A stretch of 64,000 nucleotides of DNA, from assembly GCF_001423965.1 (NCBI RefSeq), contig NZ_LMPV01000001.1, positions 695,908 through 759,907 of the forward strand. Direction: 5' to 3'. The position numbers were made by a program, and so were the translations under genes. Below are positions 26,876-37,168 of this stretch, one piece after another (positions within the stretch are counted from its first letter, which is position 1; each line of letters opens with the position of its first letter). Under the pieces are notes generated by a model that was given only the letters and a program-made list of their open reading frames with translations, searched no databases and was not told the origin of the DNA. This stretch comes from Exiguobacterium sp. Leaf196 (GTDB lineage: Bacteria; Bacillota; Bacilli; Exiguobacteriales; Exiguobacteriaceae).

Positions 26876-27772
26876 ATGAAGACAAAACCGATTCCCAAGT
26901 TATATCGTACGGAGCAACGGTATGCCTATCTATTCGTTGCGGCTCCGGTGATTGGGTTCTTTCTATTTGCGTTAATTCCGTTAATGTATTCCTTCTATGG
27001 TGCATTCACGAACTGGAACGGACTCGGACAAATGAAGTTCATCGGACTAGAAAATTTTATTAATGTGTTTCAAGACGAGTATTTTTATAAAGCCATGTAC
27101 AACACGCTGTTCATGATGATCGGGATTCCAATTGGCATCGTATTAGCACTTCTCCTTGCCCTCGCGTTGAATCGAGGGATTTTTGGTACTAATACGTTCC
27201 GCGTCATCTATTACATTCCCGTTATCTCTTCCATCGCGGCTGTCTCGATTTTGTGGCAGTGGGCATATAACGGTGATTATGGTTTGGTGAATCAGTTCTT
27301 GGACTTGATTGGTATTGATGGTCCGAACTGGCTTCAAAATGCCAATACCGTTAAGCCGGCATTGATCGTCATGGCGATTTGGAAAGGTCTTGGCTATACG
27401 ATGCTCTTGTATTTGGCAGCCTTGCAGAGTGTACCGCGTTCGTATTATGAAGCAGCAAAATTAGATGGGGCGAATGCGTGGCACTGCTTTTGGTATATTA
27501 CGCTCCCAATGGTTAAACCGGTCACCTTCTTCATCATCGTGACAAATATTATTGGTGGGGCGCAAATCTTTACGGAAATCAACGTCATGACGCCTACAGG
27601 GGGACCGGAGTATTCCTCTGCTTCTGCCGTCTTCTACATTTGGCAAAAGTCCTTCGGAAACTTCCAGTTGGGCTATGCTTCAGCGATGGCACTCGTTCTC
27701 GGTCTTTTCATTTTCATCGTTACCTTGTTCCAATTCCGTATGAACGAAAAATCATCATTTGACTTGGATTGA
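26876..27772 (+). CDS. araP: AraP-like ABC transporter permease
   Basis: A 298-residue inner-membrane permease with about six membrane segments. The EAA loop that contacts the ATPase reads YYEAAKLDGANAWHCFWYITLP near residue 190 (here split over the motif EAAKLDGA). It pairs with the 27803 product. No ATP-binding gene is present in the locus; in B. subtilis AraNPQ uses the shared ATPase MsmX, and the same is likely here. Confidence 0.88.
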   Translation: MKTKPIPKLYRTEQRYAYLFVAAPVIGFFLFALIPLMYSFYGAFTNWNGLGQMKFIGLENFINVFQDEYFYKAMYNTLFMMIGIPIGIVLALLLALALNRGIFGTNTFRVIYYIPVISSIAAVSILWQWAYNGDYGLVNQFLDLIGIDGPNWLQNANTVKPALIVMAIWKGLGYTMLLYLAALQSVPRSYYEAAKLDGANAWHCFWYITLPMVKPVTFFIIVTNIIGGAQIFTEINVMTPTGGPEYSSASAVFYIWQKSFGNFQLGYASAMALVLGLFIFIVTLFQFRMNEKSSFDLD

Positions 27773-27802
27773 GACATTCATACCTTAGAAAGGAGAATGA
27801 CC

Positions 27803-28687
27803 ATGCAGTTAGCCCTTACCCGTAAAAAAGAAAAAGTAGAGACGATGTCCGTGAAGAAAAAAGATCGAATTACTGATATATTCGTCTTCATCTTTCTGAC
27901 GATGGGTGCAATCGTCATGATCGCACCATTATTGTGGATGGTATCGACCTCTCTGAAGTCAAAAGATGAAGTGTTTTCCCTTCCACCGGTTTGGATTCCC
28001 ACAGACATATCGTTCAATAAGTATATGGAGATTTGGAATATGGGTCCGCTGTTGTCTGGTATATCGAACAGTTTGATCGTCGCGTTATCTGTCACGATCG
28101 TTGGAACGTTCACCTCGAGTCTTGCGGCATTCGCGTTCGCTAAGTTGAATTTCAGAGGAAAAAATAAAATCTTTCTTCTTTTGTTCGCGTCTGTCATGAT
28201 TCCGTATCCTGTCCTGATGATTCCGCAGTTTATGATGTTCTCGGAAATCGGGTGGGTCGATACCCTTCTTCCGTTGATCGTACCTGGTTTGTTCGGGAAT
28301 ATCTTCATGATTTTCTTCTTACGCCAATTCTTGAACAGTATTCCGAATTCGATCATCGAAGCGGCTAAAATTGACGGTTGTTCCTATTTTCAAATCTTTT
28401 ATAAAATCGTCTTTCCATTGATCAAGCCCGCTGTAGCTGCACAATTGATTTTATGGTTCATGGCGATTTGGAACGATTATCTCGGTCCGATTCTTTATCT
28501 CAATTCTCCCGAAAAACAAACCCTGCAATTGGTCATCGCCAACTTTAATGCATCCTATGCTATTCAAAGTGATTATCCGTTAATCATGGCCGCGTCTGTT
28601 GTCGCCTTATTACCAATGCTGATCGTCTTCATGATCTTTCAAAAACAAATCATCGAATCGATTGCCATTTCTGGCGTTAAAGGTTGA
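27803..28687 (+). CDS. araQ: AraQ-like ABC transporter permease
   Basis: A 294-residue permease with six membrane segments and the EAA loop IIEAAKIDGCSYFQIF near residue 190. It is the second permease of the AraNPQ importer. Two ATGs lie six bases apart; the first (27797) overlaps the AAAGGAG site, so I chose 27803. A hairpin follows. Confidence 0.87.
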   Translation: MQLALTRKKEKVETMSVKKKDRITDIFVFIFLTMGAIVMIAPLLWMVSTSLKSKDEVFSLPPVWIPTDISFNKYMEIWNMGPLLSGISNSLIVALSVTIVGTFTSSLAAFAFAKLNFRGKNKIFLLLFASVMIPYPVLMIPQFMMFSEIGWVDTLLPLIVPGLFGNIFMIFFLRQFLNSIPNSIIEAAKIDGCSYFQIFYKIVFPLIKPAVAAQLILWFMAIWNDYLGPILYLNSPEKQTLQLVIANFNASYAIQSDYPLIMAASVVALLPMLIVFMIFQKQIIESIAISGVKG

Positions 28688-28704
28688 GCTGTAACGAAAA
28701 GATG

Positions 28705-28737
28705 AAACACCCGTCTTAAGTAAAGGCGGGTGTTTGT
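28705..28737 (+). terminator. Hairpin between araQ and the arabinanase gene
   Basis: A 13-bp stem (AAACACCCGTCTT / AAGGCGGGTGTTT, one G-U pair) with a 5-base loop and a weak T-run. It probably ends part of the araNPQ transcripts. Confidence 0.65.
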
Positions 28738-28760
28738 GATTAAAGGAGGAAAAAAACAAT

Positions 28761-30158
28761 ATGAAAAAAATGATGATGGGGATCATTGTCTTATTCATTG
28801 CAGGGTGCTCTTTTTTTTGGTGGTCTACGAATGCGTCTCTCGAAGATTTGGAATTACCGAAAGCGCCATTCGATAAGGAAGTAGCAGACGTACAACCTGA
28901 TATTTTGAATCAGGAAAAGAAATGGACTACAAACTTTGCGCATGACGGAGCAATCATAAAAGAAGGTGATACCTATTATGTGTTTTCGACAGATTATATG
29001 GTAGGGGGACCGCCGACACCGGGCATCCAGATTCGAAAATCAAACGATCTCATTAACTGGCAATTTACAGGACGTGTATTTGACGAAGTCTCTCAAGAAG
29101 CATTCAAATGGACAGGAGGAAATACGTTTTGGGCCCCTTCTATTACGAAGATCAAGGATACATTCTACCTCTACTATTCTGTCTCAAAAGTCGGGAGTCG
29201 TACCTCGTATATTGGAATGGCGAGCGCTTCAAATATTGAGGGTCCATGGCACGATCAGGGAGTCGTCATCGCCTCAAAAGAAGGAGATGGAAAATCAGTC
29301 AACGCGATTGATCCTCATGTGCTCCAAGATAAAACGGGGAAATGGTGGATGACGTATGGCTCCTATTTTGGCGGTATCTTCTTGACGGAAATCAATCCGA
29401 ATACAGGAAAGCTGATGAAAAAGTCATCAGAAGGGGAGTTGCTGGCTAAGCGAAAAGATATGACGATGGGAATTGAAGGCCCAGAAATTCTTTTCAACGC
29501 AAAGACAGGTTACTACTACTTGATGGTTTCATACGGTTGGCTAGAAGATTCGTACAACGTAAGGATTGGGCGATCGAAATCGATCAATGGACCTTATGTT
29601 GATTCACGTGGTCGTGATCTACGTGATACTTCAAATGAATCTTTTGATACGGGTGTAAAAATTGTAGGCTCCTACCGTTTTGAAGAAGACGATGGTTATG
29701 TAGGGACCGGTCACTCTGCATTTTTACAGGATGGAAAAGATACCTTTATTATTCATCAAGCTCGACCAAGCGAAGATATCTACTGGTCGCAATTGCAGGT
29801 GAGGAAAGTGTATTGGACAAAAGATGGATGGCCAGTGGTTTCGCCCGAACGCTACGCAGGTGAAAAGAAAATCAATGTTCAAAAAGAGCAGATCGTTGGA
29901 GAATGGGAGATCATTACTTTCCCGCGCTTTGATGACGGTCAGCAACAATCAAGAAAGCTGAAGTTGCAAAAGGATGGCAGTCTTTTTGGTAAGAAGGGTT
30001 CATGGCAACTAAAGGGAAGCATCCTTGAATTACGCATAGGACAGGAGACATACGATTTACAAGTTGGTGCGGCGTGGGATTGGGAAAATTGGAAATCAAC
30101 GATCATCATGACGGGTCTTAGTAAGAATGGAACAGCAGTTTGGGCAAAAAGACGTTGA
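28761..30158 (+). CDS. Extracellular GH43 endo-arabinanase-like lipoprotein
   Basis: A 465-residue protein with a signal peptide and lipobox IAGCS. The GH43 five-bladed propeller shows the three acidic residues expected: Asp in AHDGAI near residue 62, Asp in NAIDPHV near 187 and Glu in GIEGPEI near 240. A metal-site His is seen in GTGHSAF. This subfamily cuts alpha-1,5-arabinan internally. About 90 C-terminal residues form an extra beta domain (EGEW-type lipocalin-like; WEIITFPRF, GSWQLKG). It would release oligomers for AraNPQ. AAAGGAGG precedes the start. Confidence 0.88.
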   Translation: MKKMMMGIIVLFIAGCSFFWWSTNASLEDLELPKAPFDKEVADVQPDILNQEKKWTTNFAHDGAIIKEGDTYYVFSTDYMVGGPPTPGIQIRKSNDLINWQFTGRVFDEVSQEAFKWTGGNTFWAPSITKIKDTFYLYYSVSKVGSRTSYIGMASASNIEGPWHDQGVVIASKEGDGKSVNAIDPHVLQDKTGKWWMTYGSYFGGIFLTEINPNTGKLMKKSSEGELLAKRKDMTMGIEGPEILFNAKTGYYYLMVSYGWLEDSYNVRIGRSKSINGPYVDSRGRDLRDTSNESFDTGVKIVGSYRFEEDDGYVGTGHSAFLQDGKDTFIIHQARPSEDIYWSQLQVRKVYWTKDGWPVVSPERYAGEKKINVQKEQIVGEWEIITFPRFDDGQQQSRKLKLQKDGSLFGKKGSWQLKGSILELRIGQETYDLQVGAAWDWENWKSTIIMTGLSKNGTAVWAKRR

Positions 30159-30164
30159 ACCAAT

Positions 30165-30182
30165 CATTTGTACGGACAAATG
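30165..30182. promoter_or_regulatory. AraR box 5
   Basis: CATTTGTACGGACAAATG is an almost perfect palindrome of the AraR type. It lies six bases after the arabinanase stop, far upstream of the araB promoter, so looping with the other boxes is possible. Confidence 0.75.
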
Positions 30183-30274
30183 AATGTATTAAAGAAAATT
30201 GATCATCTGATAGATAGAAAAAAACGTCAAAAAATGCGTATTTTTCTGAAAAATGATTGCATATTCCTAAATAA

Positions 30275-30302
30275 TTGATACAATCATAGTGTAAGTTATA
30301 CG
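30275..30302 (+). promoter_or_regulatory. Promoter of the araBDA operon
   Basis: TTGATA, 16-base spacer, TATACG. The -10 element is inside AraR box 6. Confidence 0.65.
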
Positions 30303-30310
30303 TACAAATT
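30296..30310. promoter_or_regulatory. AraR box 6, over the -10 element
   Basis: TTATACGTACAAATT contains the ACGTAC core and covers the -10 region of the araB promoter, an ideal position for repression. Confidence 0.7.
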
Positions 30311-30344
30311 TATTGTTTATTTAAATTTTCTGCATGGATTTTGA

Positions 30345-30360
30345 TTATTTGTCCGGATGA
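30345..30360. promoter_or_regulatory. AraR box 7
   Basis: TTATTTGTCCGGATGA shares the ATTTGTCCG half site with box 2. It lies about 45 bases downstream of the -10 element. Confidence 0.55.
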
Positions 30361-30401
30361 AAACAAGAGAGTGCCCACACACTTTATTTTTTCTTCTGAA
30401 A

Positions 30402-30415
30402 TGTAAGCGTATTCT
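30402..30415. promoter_or_regulatory. cre-like site in the araB leader
   Basis: TGTAAGCGTATTCT matches the CcpA consensus with one mismatch (A at position 10). It lies 22 bases before the araB start. Confidence 0.55.
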
Positions 30416-30436
30416 TTTTGGGAGTAGGGTGATGAA

Positions 30437-32128
30437 ATGTCGAAATATACAATCGGAATTGATTATGGCACGCAATCAGGTAGAGCCGTCTTGATTGACG
30501 TCGAAACAGGTCACGAAGTGGCGACTGCAGTCAAACCATACACACATGGAGTGATGGATCAATTTTTGCCTGATGGAAAAACACGGCTTGAACATGACTG
30601 GGCACTCCAACATCCGCGTGATTATTTAGAGGTCCTGGAAATGACGATCCCGGCAGTTGTCAAAGAGGCAGGTATCACGAAAGAACAAGTCATCGGGCTC
30701 GGCATCGATTTTACAGCTTGTACGATTCTACCGATCGATGCCGATTTAAATCCGTTGTGCTTCCATGAAGAGTATCAACATAATCCGCATAGCTATGTGA
30801 AGTTGTGGAAGCATCATGCAGCTCAAGACGAGGCAGACGCTTTAAACCGTATTGCGACTGAACGCGAAGAACCTTTTTTAAAGCGTTACGGCGGGAAAAT
30901 CTCATCCGAATGGATGATTCCAAAAGTCTGGCAAATTCTAAACGAAGCACCCTCCATTTACGAGGCTGCTCACGAAATTTTAGAGGCGACGGATTGGGTC
31001 GTTTCTCAATTGACTGGAAAAGTGGTACGCAATAGTTGTACGGCTGGCTATAAAGCGATCTGGCACAAACAGGAAGGCTATCCTTCAAATGAGTTTTTTA
31101 AAGCGTTAGATCCACGACTTGAGAACGTAGTTGAAGAGAAGCTTTCCAATGACATCGCACCAATCGGGGCCAAAGCAGGAGAATTAACGATATCCTTTGC
31201 AGAACGAATCGGTCTCCTTCCGGGAACTGCCGTTGCAGTAGGAAATGTTGATGCGCATGTTGCAGTACCTGCCGTTGGAATCACGGAACCCGGTAAGTTG
31301 TTGATGGTGATGGGAACCTCTACTTGTCATATCCTGCTTGGTGAAGAGGAGCAGGTCGTACCCGGTATGTGCGGGATCGTCGAAGACGGAGTCTTACCAG
31401 GGTATATGGGGTACGAAGCTGGTCAGTCCTGTGTCGGAGATCATTTCGAATGGTTCATCGAAAACTGTGTACCAAGTGACTATTTGCAAGAAGCAACTCT
31501 TCAAGGAGTTAGTACGCATCAATTATTGACCGATAAGGCAACGATGCAACGCGTCGGTGAACATGGATTGATCGCCCTTGATTGGTGGAACGGAAATCGT
31601 TCTACACTAGTGGATACAAATCTGACGGGTGTACTTCTAGGTGCAACATTACTGACAAAACCAGAAGATATCTACCGCGCATTGATTGAAGCGACGGCCT
31701 ATGGCACGCGAACGATTGTCGAAGCGTTCCGCACAAGCGGTGTTCCCGTCCACGAAGTATACGCTGCAGGAGGAATTGCGGAGAAGAATGCCTTGATGAT
31801 GCAGATTTATGCTGACGTTCTAAACATGGAAATCAAGATTTCAGCCTCTTCTCAAACCCCCGCTTTAGGATCTGCCATGTTCGGTGCCGTAGCCGCAGGA
31901 GCAGAACGAGGCGGTTATGCCACCATCACGGAAGCAGCGACGAAGATGGGACGTGTAAAAGAAAAAACATATCTTCCGATTCCAGAAAACGTTGAAGTGT
32001 ATGAGGCGCTGTTCGCTGAGTATACGAAACTATACGATTATTTCGGTCGTGGAGAAAACGATGTGATGAAGCGATTAAAGAAAATCAAAGCTGAAGCGTC
32101 GCGTCAGAAGGGAGAACCTGTATGGTGA
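30437..32128 (+). CDS. araB: L-ribulokinase AraB
   Basis: A 563-residue FGGY-family kinase that phosphorylates L-ribulose to L-ribulose 5-phosphate. The N-terminal phosphate loop [16 protein letters not shown] and the later [11 protein letters not shown]-like segment are typical of AraB, and the length equals that of other ribulokinases. It is the first gene of the araBDA group, behind a repressor-covered promoter. The end overlaps araD by seven bases. Confidence 0.95.
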   Translation: MSKYTIGIDYGTQSGRAVLIDVETGHEVATAVKPYTHGVMDQFLPDGKTRLEHDWALQHPRDYLEVLEMTIPAVVKEAGITKEQVIGLGIDFTACTILPIDADLNPLCFHEEYQHNPHSYVKLWKHHAAQDEADALNRIATEREEPFLKRYGGKISSEWMIPKVWQILNEAPSIYEAAHEILEATDWVVSQLTGKVVRNSCTAGYKAIWHKQEGYPSNEFFKALDPRLENVVEEKLSNDIAPIGAKAGELTISFAERIGLLPGTAVAVGNVDAHVAVPAVGITEPGKLLMVMGTSTCHILLGEEEQVVPGMCGIVEDGVLPGYMGYEAGQSCVGDHFEWFIENCVPSDYLQEATLQGVSTHQLLTDKATMQRVGEHGLIALDWWNGNRSTLVDTNLTGVLLGATLLTKPEDIYRALIEATAYGTRTIVEAFRTSGVPVHEVYAAGGIAEKNALMMQIYADVLNMEIKISASSQTPALGSAMFGAVAAGAERGGYATITEAATKMGRVKEKTYLPIPENVEVYEALFAEYTKLYDYFGRGENDVMKRLKKIKAEASRQKGEPVW

Positions 32129-32820
32129 GTCGTCAATTAAAAGAAGAAGTGCTTGAAGCGAACCTAGCATTGCCAAAGCATGACTTAGTCACCTTTACGT
32201 GGGGAAACGTCAGTGGGATTGATCGAAATGCGGGTTTAGTCGTTATCAAACCGAGTGGTGTCCCCTATGACGCTTTGACGGTAGATGATTTAGTCGTAGT
32301 CGATTTAGAAGGCAATGTTGTCGAGGGTGATCTACGTCCATCTTCTGATACGCCAACACATTTGGCTTTGTATCGTGCTCTGCCTGAGATCGGAGGCATT
32401 GTCCATACGCATTCCCCTTGGGCGACAAGCTGGGCGCAAGCAAAACGAGCAATTCCTGCATTCGGAACGACACATGCCGACTACTTTTATGGAGAAATTC
32501 CGTGTACACGTGAACTATCTGATGAAGAGATCGAGACGGCGTACGAGCTAGAAACCGGAAACGTCATCATTGAGACGTTGAACGAACTACACTTGGAAGC
32601 TGTTGCTGTACCAGGTGTGCTGGTCGCAAATCATGCACCTTTTTGTTGGGGGAAGCATGCGGATGAAGCCGTGCACAATGCAGTCGTACTTGAGGAAGTA
32701 GCCAAGATGGGTATTCATGCCTTGAATCTGAATCCAGGATTAGCACCCATCAAACAAAGCATCTTAGATAAACACTACTTGCGCAAACACGGAGCAAACG
32801 CCTACTACGGTCAGAAATGA
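32122..32820 (+). CDS. araD: L-ribulose-5-phosphate 4-epimerase AraD
   Basis: A 232-residue class II aldolase-family enzyme converting L-ribulose 5-phosphate to D-xylulose 5-phosphate. The zinc-binding His residues are in VHTHSPWAT and a later NHAPFCWGK. The stretch [18 protein letters not shown] is diagnostic of AraD. The gene overlaps araB by seven bases, so the two are translationally coupled. Confidence 0.95.
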   Translation: MVSRQLKEEVLEANLALPKHDLVTFTWGNVSGIDRNAGLVVIKPSGVPYDALTVDDLVVVDLEGNVVEGDLRPSSDTPTHLALYRALPEIGGIVHTHSPWATSWAQAKRAIPAFGTTHADYFYGEIPCTRELSDEEIETAYELETGNVIIETLNELHLEAVAVPGVLVANHAPFCWGKHADEAVHNAVVLEEVAKMGIHALNLNPGLAPIKQSILDKHYLRKHGANAYYGQK

Positions 32821-32853
32821 TAGGTGCACATAGCTAGATGAGGGGGATTTTAA

Positions 32854-34341
32854 ATGTTGACAGCAAACACACACGAATTTTGGTTCGTGACAGGAAGCCA
32901 GATGCTCTACGGTGAGGAGGTAATTCGTCAAGTCGAAACACATTCGAAAGAGATGGTCTCAGGATTAGATGCAGCGGACGTCTTCCGGGATCGAATTGTT
33001 TACAAGGGAGTCGTCAAAAATGCAGAAGAAATTCGGCAGATGATGTTGCGGGCGAATGCTGATGATGCCTGTGCCGGTGTGATCACATGGATGCATACCT
33101 TCTCACCATCGAAAATGTGGATTAGTGGGATGCGTGTGTTACAAAAACCATTGCTCCATTTTGGGACACAGTTCAATCGTGACATCCCGTGGGATGCGAT
33201 CGATATGGATTTCATGAACCTCAATCAGTCGGCGCATGGTGATCGTGAACATGGTTTTATCACAAGTCGAATGAACGTGAAGCGAAAAGTGCTCGTCGGT
33301 CATTGGGAAGATGAACTCACACGTCAAAAGATGTCATCTTGGATGAATGTAGCGCATGCGTTAGCAGAAAGTAAGAACTTGAAAGTCGCGCGATTCGGTG
33401 ACAACATGCGGAATGTAGCAGTGACAGAAGGTGACAAAGTCGAAGCGCAGATTCAACTGGGCTGGACGGTTGATGGGTATGGTGTCGGCGATCTCGTCAC
33501 CTACATGAATACGGTATCGGAGTCAGATTTAGATGACTTGATGGAAGAATATCGCACGCGGTATGAAGTGACGAATACTGGAATGGAAGAAGAAGCATTC
33601 CAGGAATCGGTTCGCTATCAAGGTCGCATCGAACTCGGCATGAAGGCTTTTCTTGAAGCTGGTGGATACACTGCCTTCACGACAACCTTCGAAGACCTAC
33701 ATGGCATCAAGCAACTACCTGGGCTAGCCGTTCAACGATTGATGGAGCAAGGGTACGGGTTTGCTGGAGAAGGAGACTGGAAAACCGCAGCGCTTGTTCG
33801 TCTTATGAAAATCATGGCGAGCAACGAACGGACATCTTTCATGGAAGATTATACTTATCACTTTGAACCAGGCAACGAAATGGTCTTAGGGGCGCATATG
33901 CTCGAAATCTGTCCGACCATTGCGGTCGATAAGCCTAGAATCGAGGTACATCCTCTCGGAATCGGAGATCGTGAAGCGCCAGCGCGGATGGTATTCGAAG
34001 GACAGAATGGCAAGGCATTGAACGCTAGTCTGATTGATTTAGGACATCGCTTCCGTCTCTTGGTAAACACAGTCGAGGGCATCCAACCGGATGAAGCAAT
34101 GCCGAATCTTCCTGTGGCACGTGTTCTATGGAAAACAGAACCATCGATGGCTCAAGCTGTCGAAAACTGGATCCAAGCCGGGGGAGCGCACCATACTTGT
34201 TACTCCTATGAAGTGACAACTGAACAACTACGCGACTTCGCAGAACTTCTGAACATTGAAATTGCTATCATCGATAAAGAAACGGAGACGGTTCGGTTTA
34301 ATAATGAGTTACGTTGGAATGAACTGTACTATCGACCATAA
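32854..34341 (+). CDS. araA: L-arabinose isomerase AraA
   Basis: A 495-residue enzyme converting L-arabinose to L-ribulose with a divalent metal. Recognisable parts are FWFVTGSQMLYGEE at the start, AGEGDWKTAALVRLMK near 305 and EDYTYHF near 330, with AGGAHHTCYS near 445 carrying a metal-site His. Full length for the family. It follows araD by 33 bases and ends before a hairpin, giving the order B-D-A, unlike A-B-D in B. subtilis. Confidence 0.96.
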   Translation: MLTANTHEFWFVTGSQMLYGEEVIRQVETHSKEMVSGLDAADVFRDRIVYKGVVKNAEEIRQMMLRANADDACAGVITWMHTFSPSKMWISGMRVLQKPLLHFGTQFNRDIPWDAIDMDFMNLNQSAHGDREHGFITSRMNVKRKVLVGHWEDELTRQKMSSWMNVAHALAESKNLKVARFGDNMRNVAVTEGDKVEAQIQLGWTVDGYGVGDLVTYMNTVSESDLDDLMEEYRTRYEVTNTGMEEEAFQESVRYQGRIELGMKAFLEAGGYTAFTTTFEDLHGIKQLPGLAVQRLMEQGYGFAGEGDWKTAALVRLMKIMASNERTSFMEDYTYHFEPGNEMVLGAHMLEICPTIAVDKPRIEVHPLGIGDREAPARMVFEGQNGKALNASLIDLGHRFRLLVNTVEGIQPDEAMPNLPVARVLWKTEPSMAQAVENWIQAGGAHHTCYSYEVTTEQLRDFAELLNIEIAIIDKETETVRFNNELRWNELYYRP

Positions 34342-34346
34342 TTTAT

Positions 34347-34370
34347 AGGGACCTTCCTAGGTCCCTTTTC
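34347..34370 (+). terminator. Hairpin between araA and abfA
   Basis: Stem AGGGACC / GGTCCCT with a 6-base loop followed by TTTC. It may allow partial read-through into the downstream genes. Confidence 0.7.
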
Positions 34371-34384
34371 TTGGAGGAGATACT

Positions 34385-35911
34385 ATGAATAACCAACTCG
34401 TCACATCAACACTAAATACAAAAGAAGCTGCAACACAAATAATCGTCAATGTGGATTTACCAAAAGGTAAAATCAGTAAGCATATCTATGGGCACTTTGC
34501 GGAACACCTTGGACGTTGTATTTATGAAGGGCTTTGGGTTGGTCCAGAATCATCCATACCGAATACAGATGGCATTCGGAACGATGTATTGACAGCATTG
34601 AAGAAATTGAACATTCCGGTTTTACGATGGCCGGGTGGATGCTTTGCAGACGAGTATCATTGGAAAGATGGTATTGGACCAAATGAAAACCGAAAGCGGA
34701 TGGTCAATACACATTGGGGTGGCGTCGTCGAAAACAATCATTTCGGAACCCATGAATTTATGCGCCTTTGTGAATTACTAGAGTGTGAGCCTTATATTTG
34801 TGGAAACGTCGGAAGTGGGACCGTCCAAGAAATGTCTGAATGGGTCGAATATATGACGTTCAATGGAGAATCACCGATGGCGAACTGGCGTCAGGAGAAT
34901 GGCCGTACAGAGCCGTGGTCGCTTACGTATTTCGGTGTTGGTAACGAGAACTGGGGTTGCGGTGGGAATATGCGTCCGGAGTATTACGCCGATCTATATC
35001 GTCGCTATCAGACATATGTCCGCAATTATGATGGCAATCAACTCTATAAGATTGCTGGTGGTGCAAACATTGATGATTACAAATGGACTGAAGTTCTCAT
35101 GCGTGAAGCGGGTACGATGATGGATGGTCTTAGTCTGCACTATTATACGATTCCGGGCGATTTTTGGTTAGGTAAGGGATCAGCGTTAGATTTTACGGAA
35201 GATGAATGGTTCATCACCCTAAAACGTGCTTATTACATGGATGAACTGATCACAAAGCATGGGCAAATCATGGACCAGTATGATCCAGAAAAGCGGGTCG
35301 GTCTCATTGTTGATGAATGGGGAACGTGGTTCGACGTTGAACCTGGAACAAATCCAGGCTTCTTGTATCAACAAAACTCAATCCGAGATGCACTTGTCGC
35401 AGCGATTCACTTCAATATCTTCCATAAGCATAATGACCGCGTTCACATGGCGAACATCGCACAAATGGTCAATGTGCTTCAAGCAATGATCTTAACGGAG
35501 GGTGACCAGTTCATTCTTACGCCAACGTACCATGTCTTTGAGATGTATCGCGTTCACCAAGATGCTGAACGAGTCGAGCTAGCAGCCATCACGCGTGACT
35601 ATGTAGCTAAAGAAGAATCGATTCCTTCTGTAAACGCGACAGCTTCTCGCGATGCTGATGGTGTATTGCACATTAGCCTCTGCCAGCTTGATCATGAAAA
35701 CAGCGACAAAGTAGAAATTGATTTGCGGGGAATGGGGACGATTTCTAACGTAACGGCACGTATTTTAACAGCAGATCATCTCAATGCCCATAACACGTTT
35801 GAACAACCAGATGTGGTTGCGCCGCGTGATCATGAGGTCCAGGTGACAGAAGACGGAAAGCTCATCATGGATGTTCCAGCGATGAGCGTCATCACAGTGG
35901 CGGTTCGCTAA
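34385..35911 (+). CDS. abfA: GH51 alpha-L-arabinofuranosidase
   Basis: A 508-residue intracellular enzyme that removes arabinofuranosyl residues from imported oligomers. The acid/base Glu is in [11 protein letters not shown] near residue 185 and the nucleophile Glu in [11 protein letters not shown] near 310. There is no signal peptide. TTGGAGGAGATACT lies before the start. It opens the second half of the arabinose operon. Confidence 0.95.
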   Translation: MNNQLVTSTLNTKEAATQIIVNVDLPKGKISKHIYGHFAEHLGRCIYEGLWVGPESSIPNTDGIRNDVLTALKKLNIPVLRWPGGCFADEYHWKDGIGPNENRKRMVNTHWGGVVENNHFGTHEFMRLCELLECEPYICGNVGSGTVQEMSEWVEYMTFNGESPMANWRQENGRTEPWSLTYFGVGNENWGCGGNMRPEYYADLYRRYQTYVRNYDGNQLYKIAGGANIDDYKWTEVLMREAGTMMDGLSLHYYTIPGDFWLGKGSALDFTEDEWFITLKRAYYMDELITKHGQIMDQYDPEKRVGLIVDEWGTWFDVEPGTNPGFLYQQNSIRDALVAAIHFNIFHKHNDRVHMANIAQMVNVLQAMILTEGDQFILTPTYHVFEMYRVHQDAERVELAAITRDYVAKEESIPSVNATASRDADGVLHISLCQLDHENSDKVEIDLRGMGTISNVTARILTADHLNAHNTFEQPDVVAPRDHEVQVTEDGKLIMDVPAMSVITVAVR

Positions 35912-35912
35912 G

Positions 35913-36152
35913 ATGAAAGTCGTCGAGACAAGACGGTGTCGTACTTGTCCACCGACAAAAGTAGACACTGATTGGTTATTAACCATCGACGCGGAAGTCA
36001 TGCCACAAGTCACGGACGCTGAGTATCAGGAACGTCTTCGTCAATGTGCAGTCTGTCCGTTTTATCAGGACGATACCTGTTTGAAGTGCGGGTGCTATGT
36101 CTCTTACCGGGCACGCCTTGCAACAAAGCATTGTCCGATGAAGGTTTGGTGA
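35913..36152 (+). CDS. Small zinc-ribbon protein (DUF6171-like)
   Basis: A 79-residue protein with four Cys pairs or near pairs: CRTC at the start, CAVC, CLKCGC and a final HCPM. The block CLKCGCYVSYRARLATKHCP fits the DUF6171 family of Firmicutes. It starts two bases after abfA stops, so it is coupled to it. No role in sugar use is known; it may be a passenger or a metal-dependent helper. Confidence 0.75.
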   Translation: MKVVETRRCRTCPPTKVDTDWLLTIDAEVMPQVTDAEYQERLRQCAVCPFYQDDTCLKCGCYVSYRARLATKHCPMKVW

Positions 36153-36169
36153 AAAAGGAGCGACTTGAG

Positions 36170-37168
36170 ATGGAGCGACAAGAAGTAGTAGATCAAACGG
36201 CGTTTACGCTCGAGAACGATATGTGTCGTTTACGCATTTTGACATATGGAGCAACCCTGCAAGAGTTTTCGATTCAAGATGAGGGATGGAAAAATCTCAT
36301 TTTGTCTTACGATACGGTTGAAGAATACAAGATAGACACGTATTACTTGGGAGCGACTGTCGGACGTGTTGCTGGTCGAATCGAGGACGGGACATTCGAT
36401 ATGGATGGTGCAACGTACCATCTGCCTCAAAACGAAGGGAAGCATCATCTTCACGGAGGAGACGGTCTCCACTGTCAATTCTGGAAAATGGAAGACGTAT
36501 CCAATACTCATCTCATTCTTCGGTATGTAAGTCCTGATGGTGAAAATGGCTATATGGGTACACTCGATGTCAAAGCATCGTTTGAATTGTTAGCTGACGG
36601 TGTCAAAATTACGTATGAGGCAATCAGTGACACGGATACGGTATGCGATATGACAAATCATACGTACTTTAATCTAAGTGGTGGAAGTCGTGATATTTTA
36701 GGACATGAATTGACGTTACCGGCTAATCAATTTGCTGAGCTGCGAGATGATTTGATTCCCACAGGACGCCTATTGGATGTCGATCAGACCCCGTTCGACT
36801 TCCGATCAGGACGAATGCTAGGAGATGGTCCAGCTTCAAGCCATCCACAAAATCAACTCGTCAATGGTTATGATCATCCATTTATATTCGACGACCAACG
36901 AAAAGCGACGCTGTACGATCCTGAAAGTAAGCGTTCCTTGATGTTGTCTACGACTGCACCAGCTCTTGTGCTCTATTCAGGAAACCAGATGAATGAAGAA
37001 ACGATCTTACGTGAGGGACGCTCTCGAAAATATTATGGTGTTTGTCTTGAGCCGCAACATCTTCCGGACGCCGTTCATCACAGTAATTTTCCATCCATTC
37101 GATTATTAGCAGGAGAGACGTATCGTTGGGAAACGGAATATCGCGTTGGGAAAGGAGTCAGTCGATGA
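36170..37168 (+). CDS. galM: Aldose 1-epimerase (mutarotase)
   Basis: A 332-residue enzyme interconverting alpha and beta forms of aldoses. The galactose mutarotase pattern is clear: GATLQEF near the start, GRVAGRI, HLHGG near 85, NHTYFNLSG near 160 with a catalytic His, and VCLEPQ near 290 with the catalytic Glu. I chose the ATG at 36170 behind AAAGGAG; the longer frame from 36044 runs inside the zinc-ribbon gene. It likely speeds supply of the arabinose form used by AraA. Confidence 0.92.
   Translation: MERQEVVDQTAFTLENDMCRLRILTYGATLQEFSIQDEGWKNLILSYDTVEEYKIDTYYLGATVGRVAGRIEDGTFDMDGATYHLPQNEGKHHLHGGDGLHCQFWKMEDVSNTHLILRYVSPDGENGYMGTLDVKASFELLADGVKITYEAISDTDTVCDMTNHTYFNLSGGSRDILGHELTLPANQFAELRDDLIPTGRLLDVDQTPFDFRSGRMLGDGPASSHPQNQLVNGYDHPFIFDDQRKATLYDPESKRSLMLSTTAPALVLYSGNQMNEETILREGRSRKYYGVCLEPQHLPDAVHHSNFPSIRLLAGETYRWETEYRVGKGVSR

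Noticed and set aside
27778-28356. 192-codon minus-strand frame
   Set aside because: It lies wholly antisense to araQ and has no family pattern.
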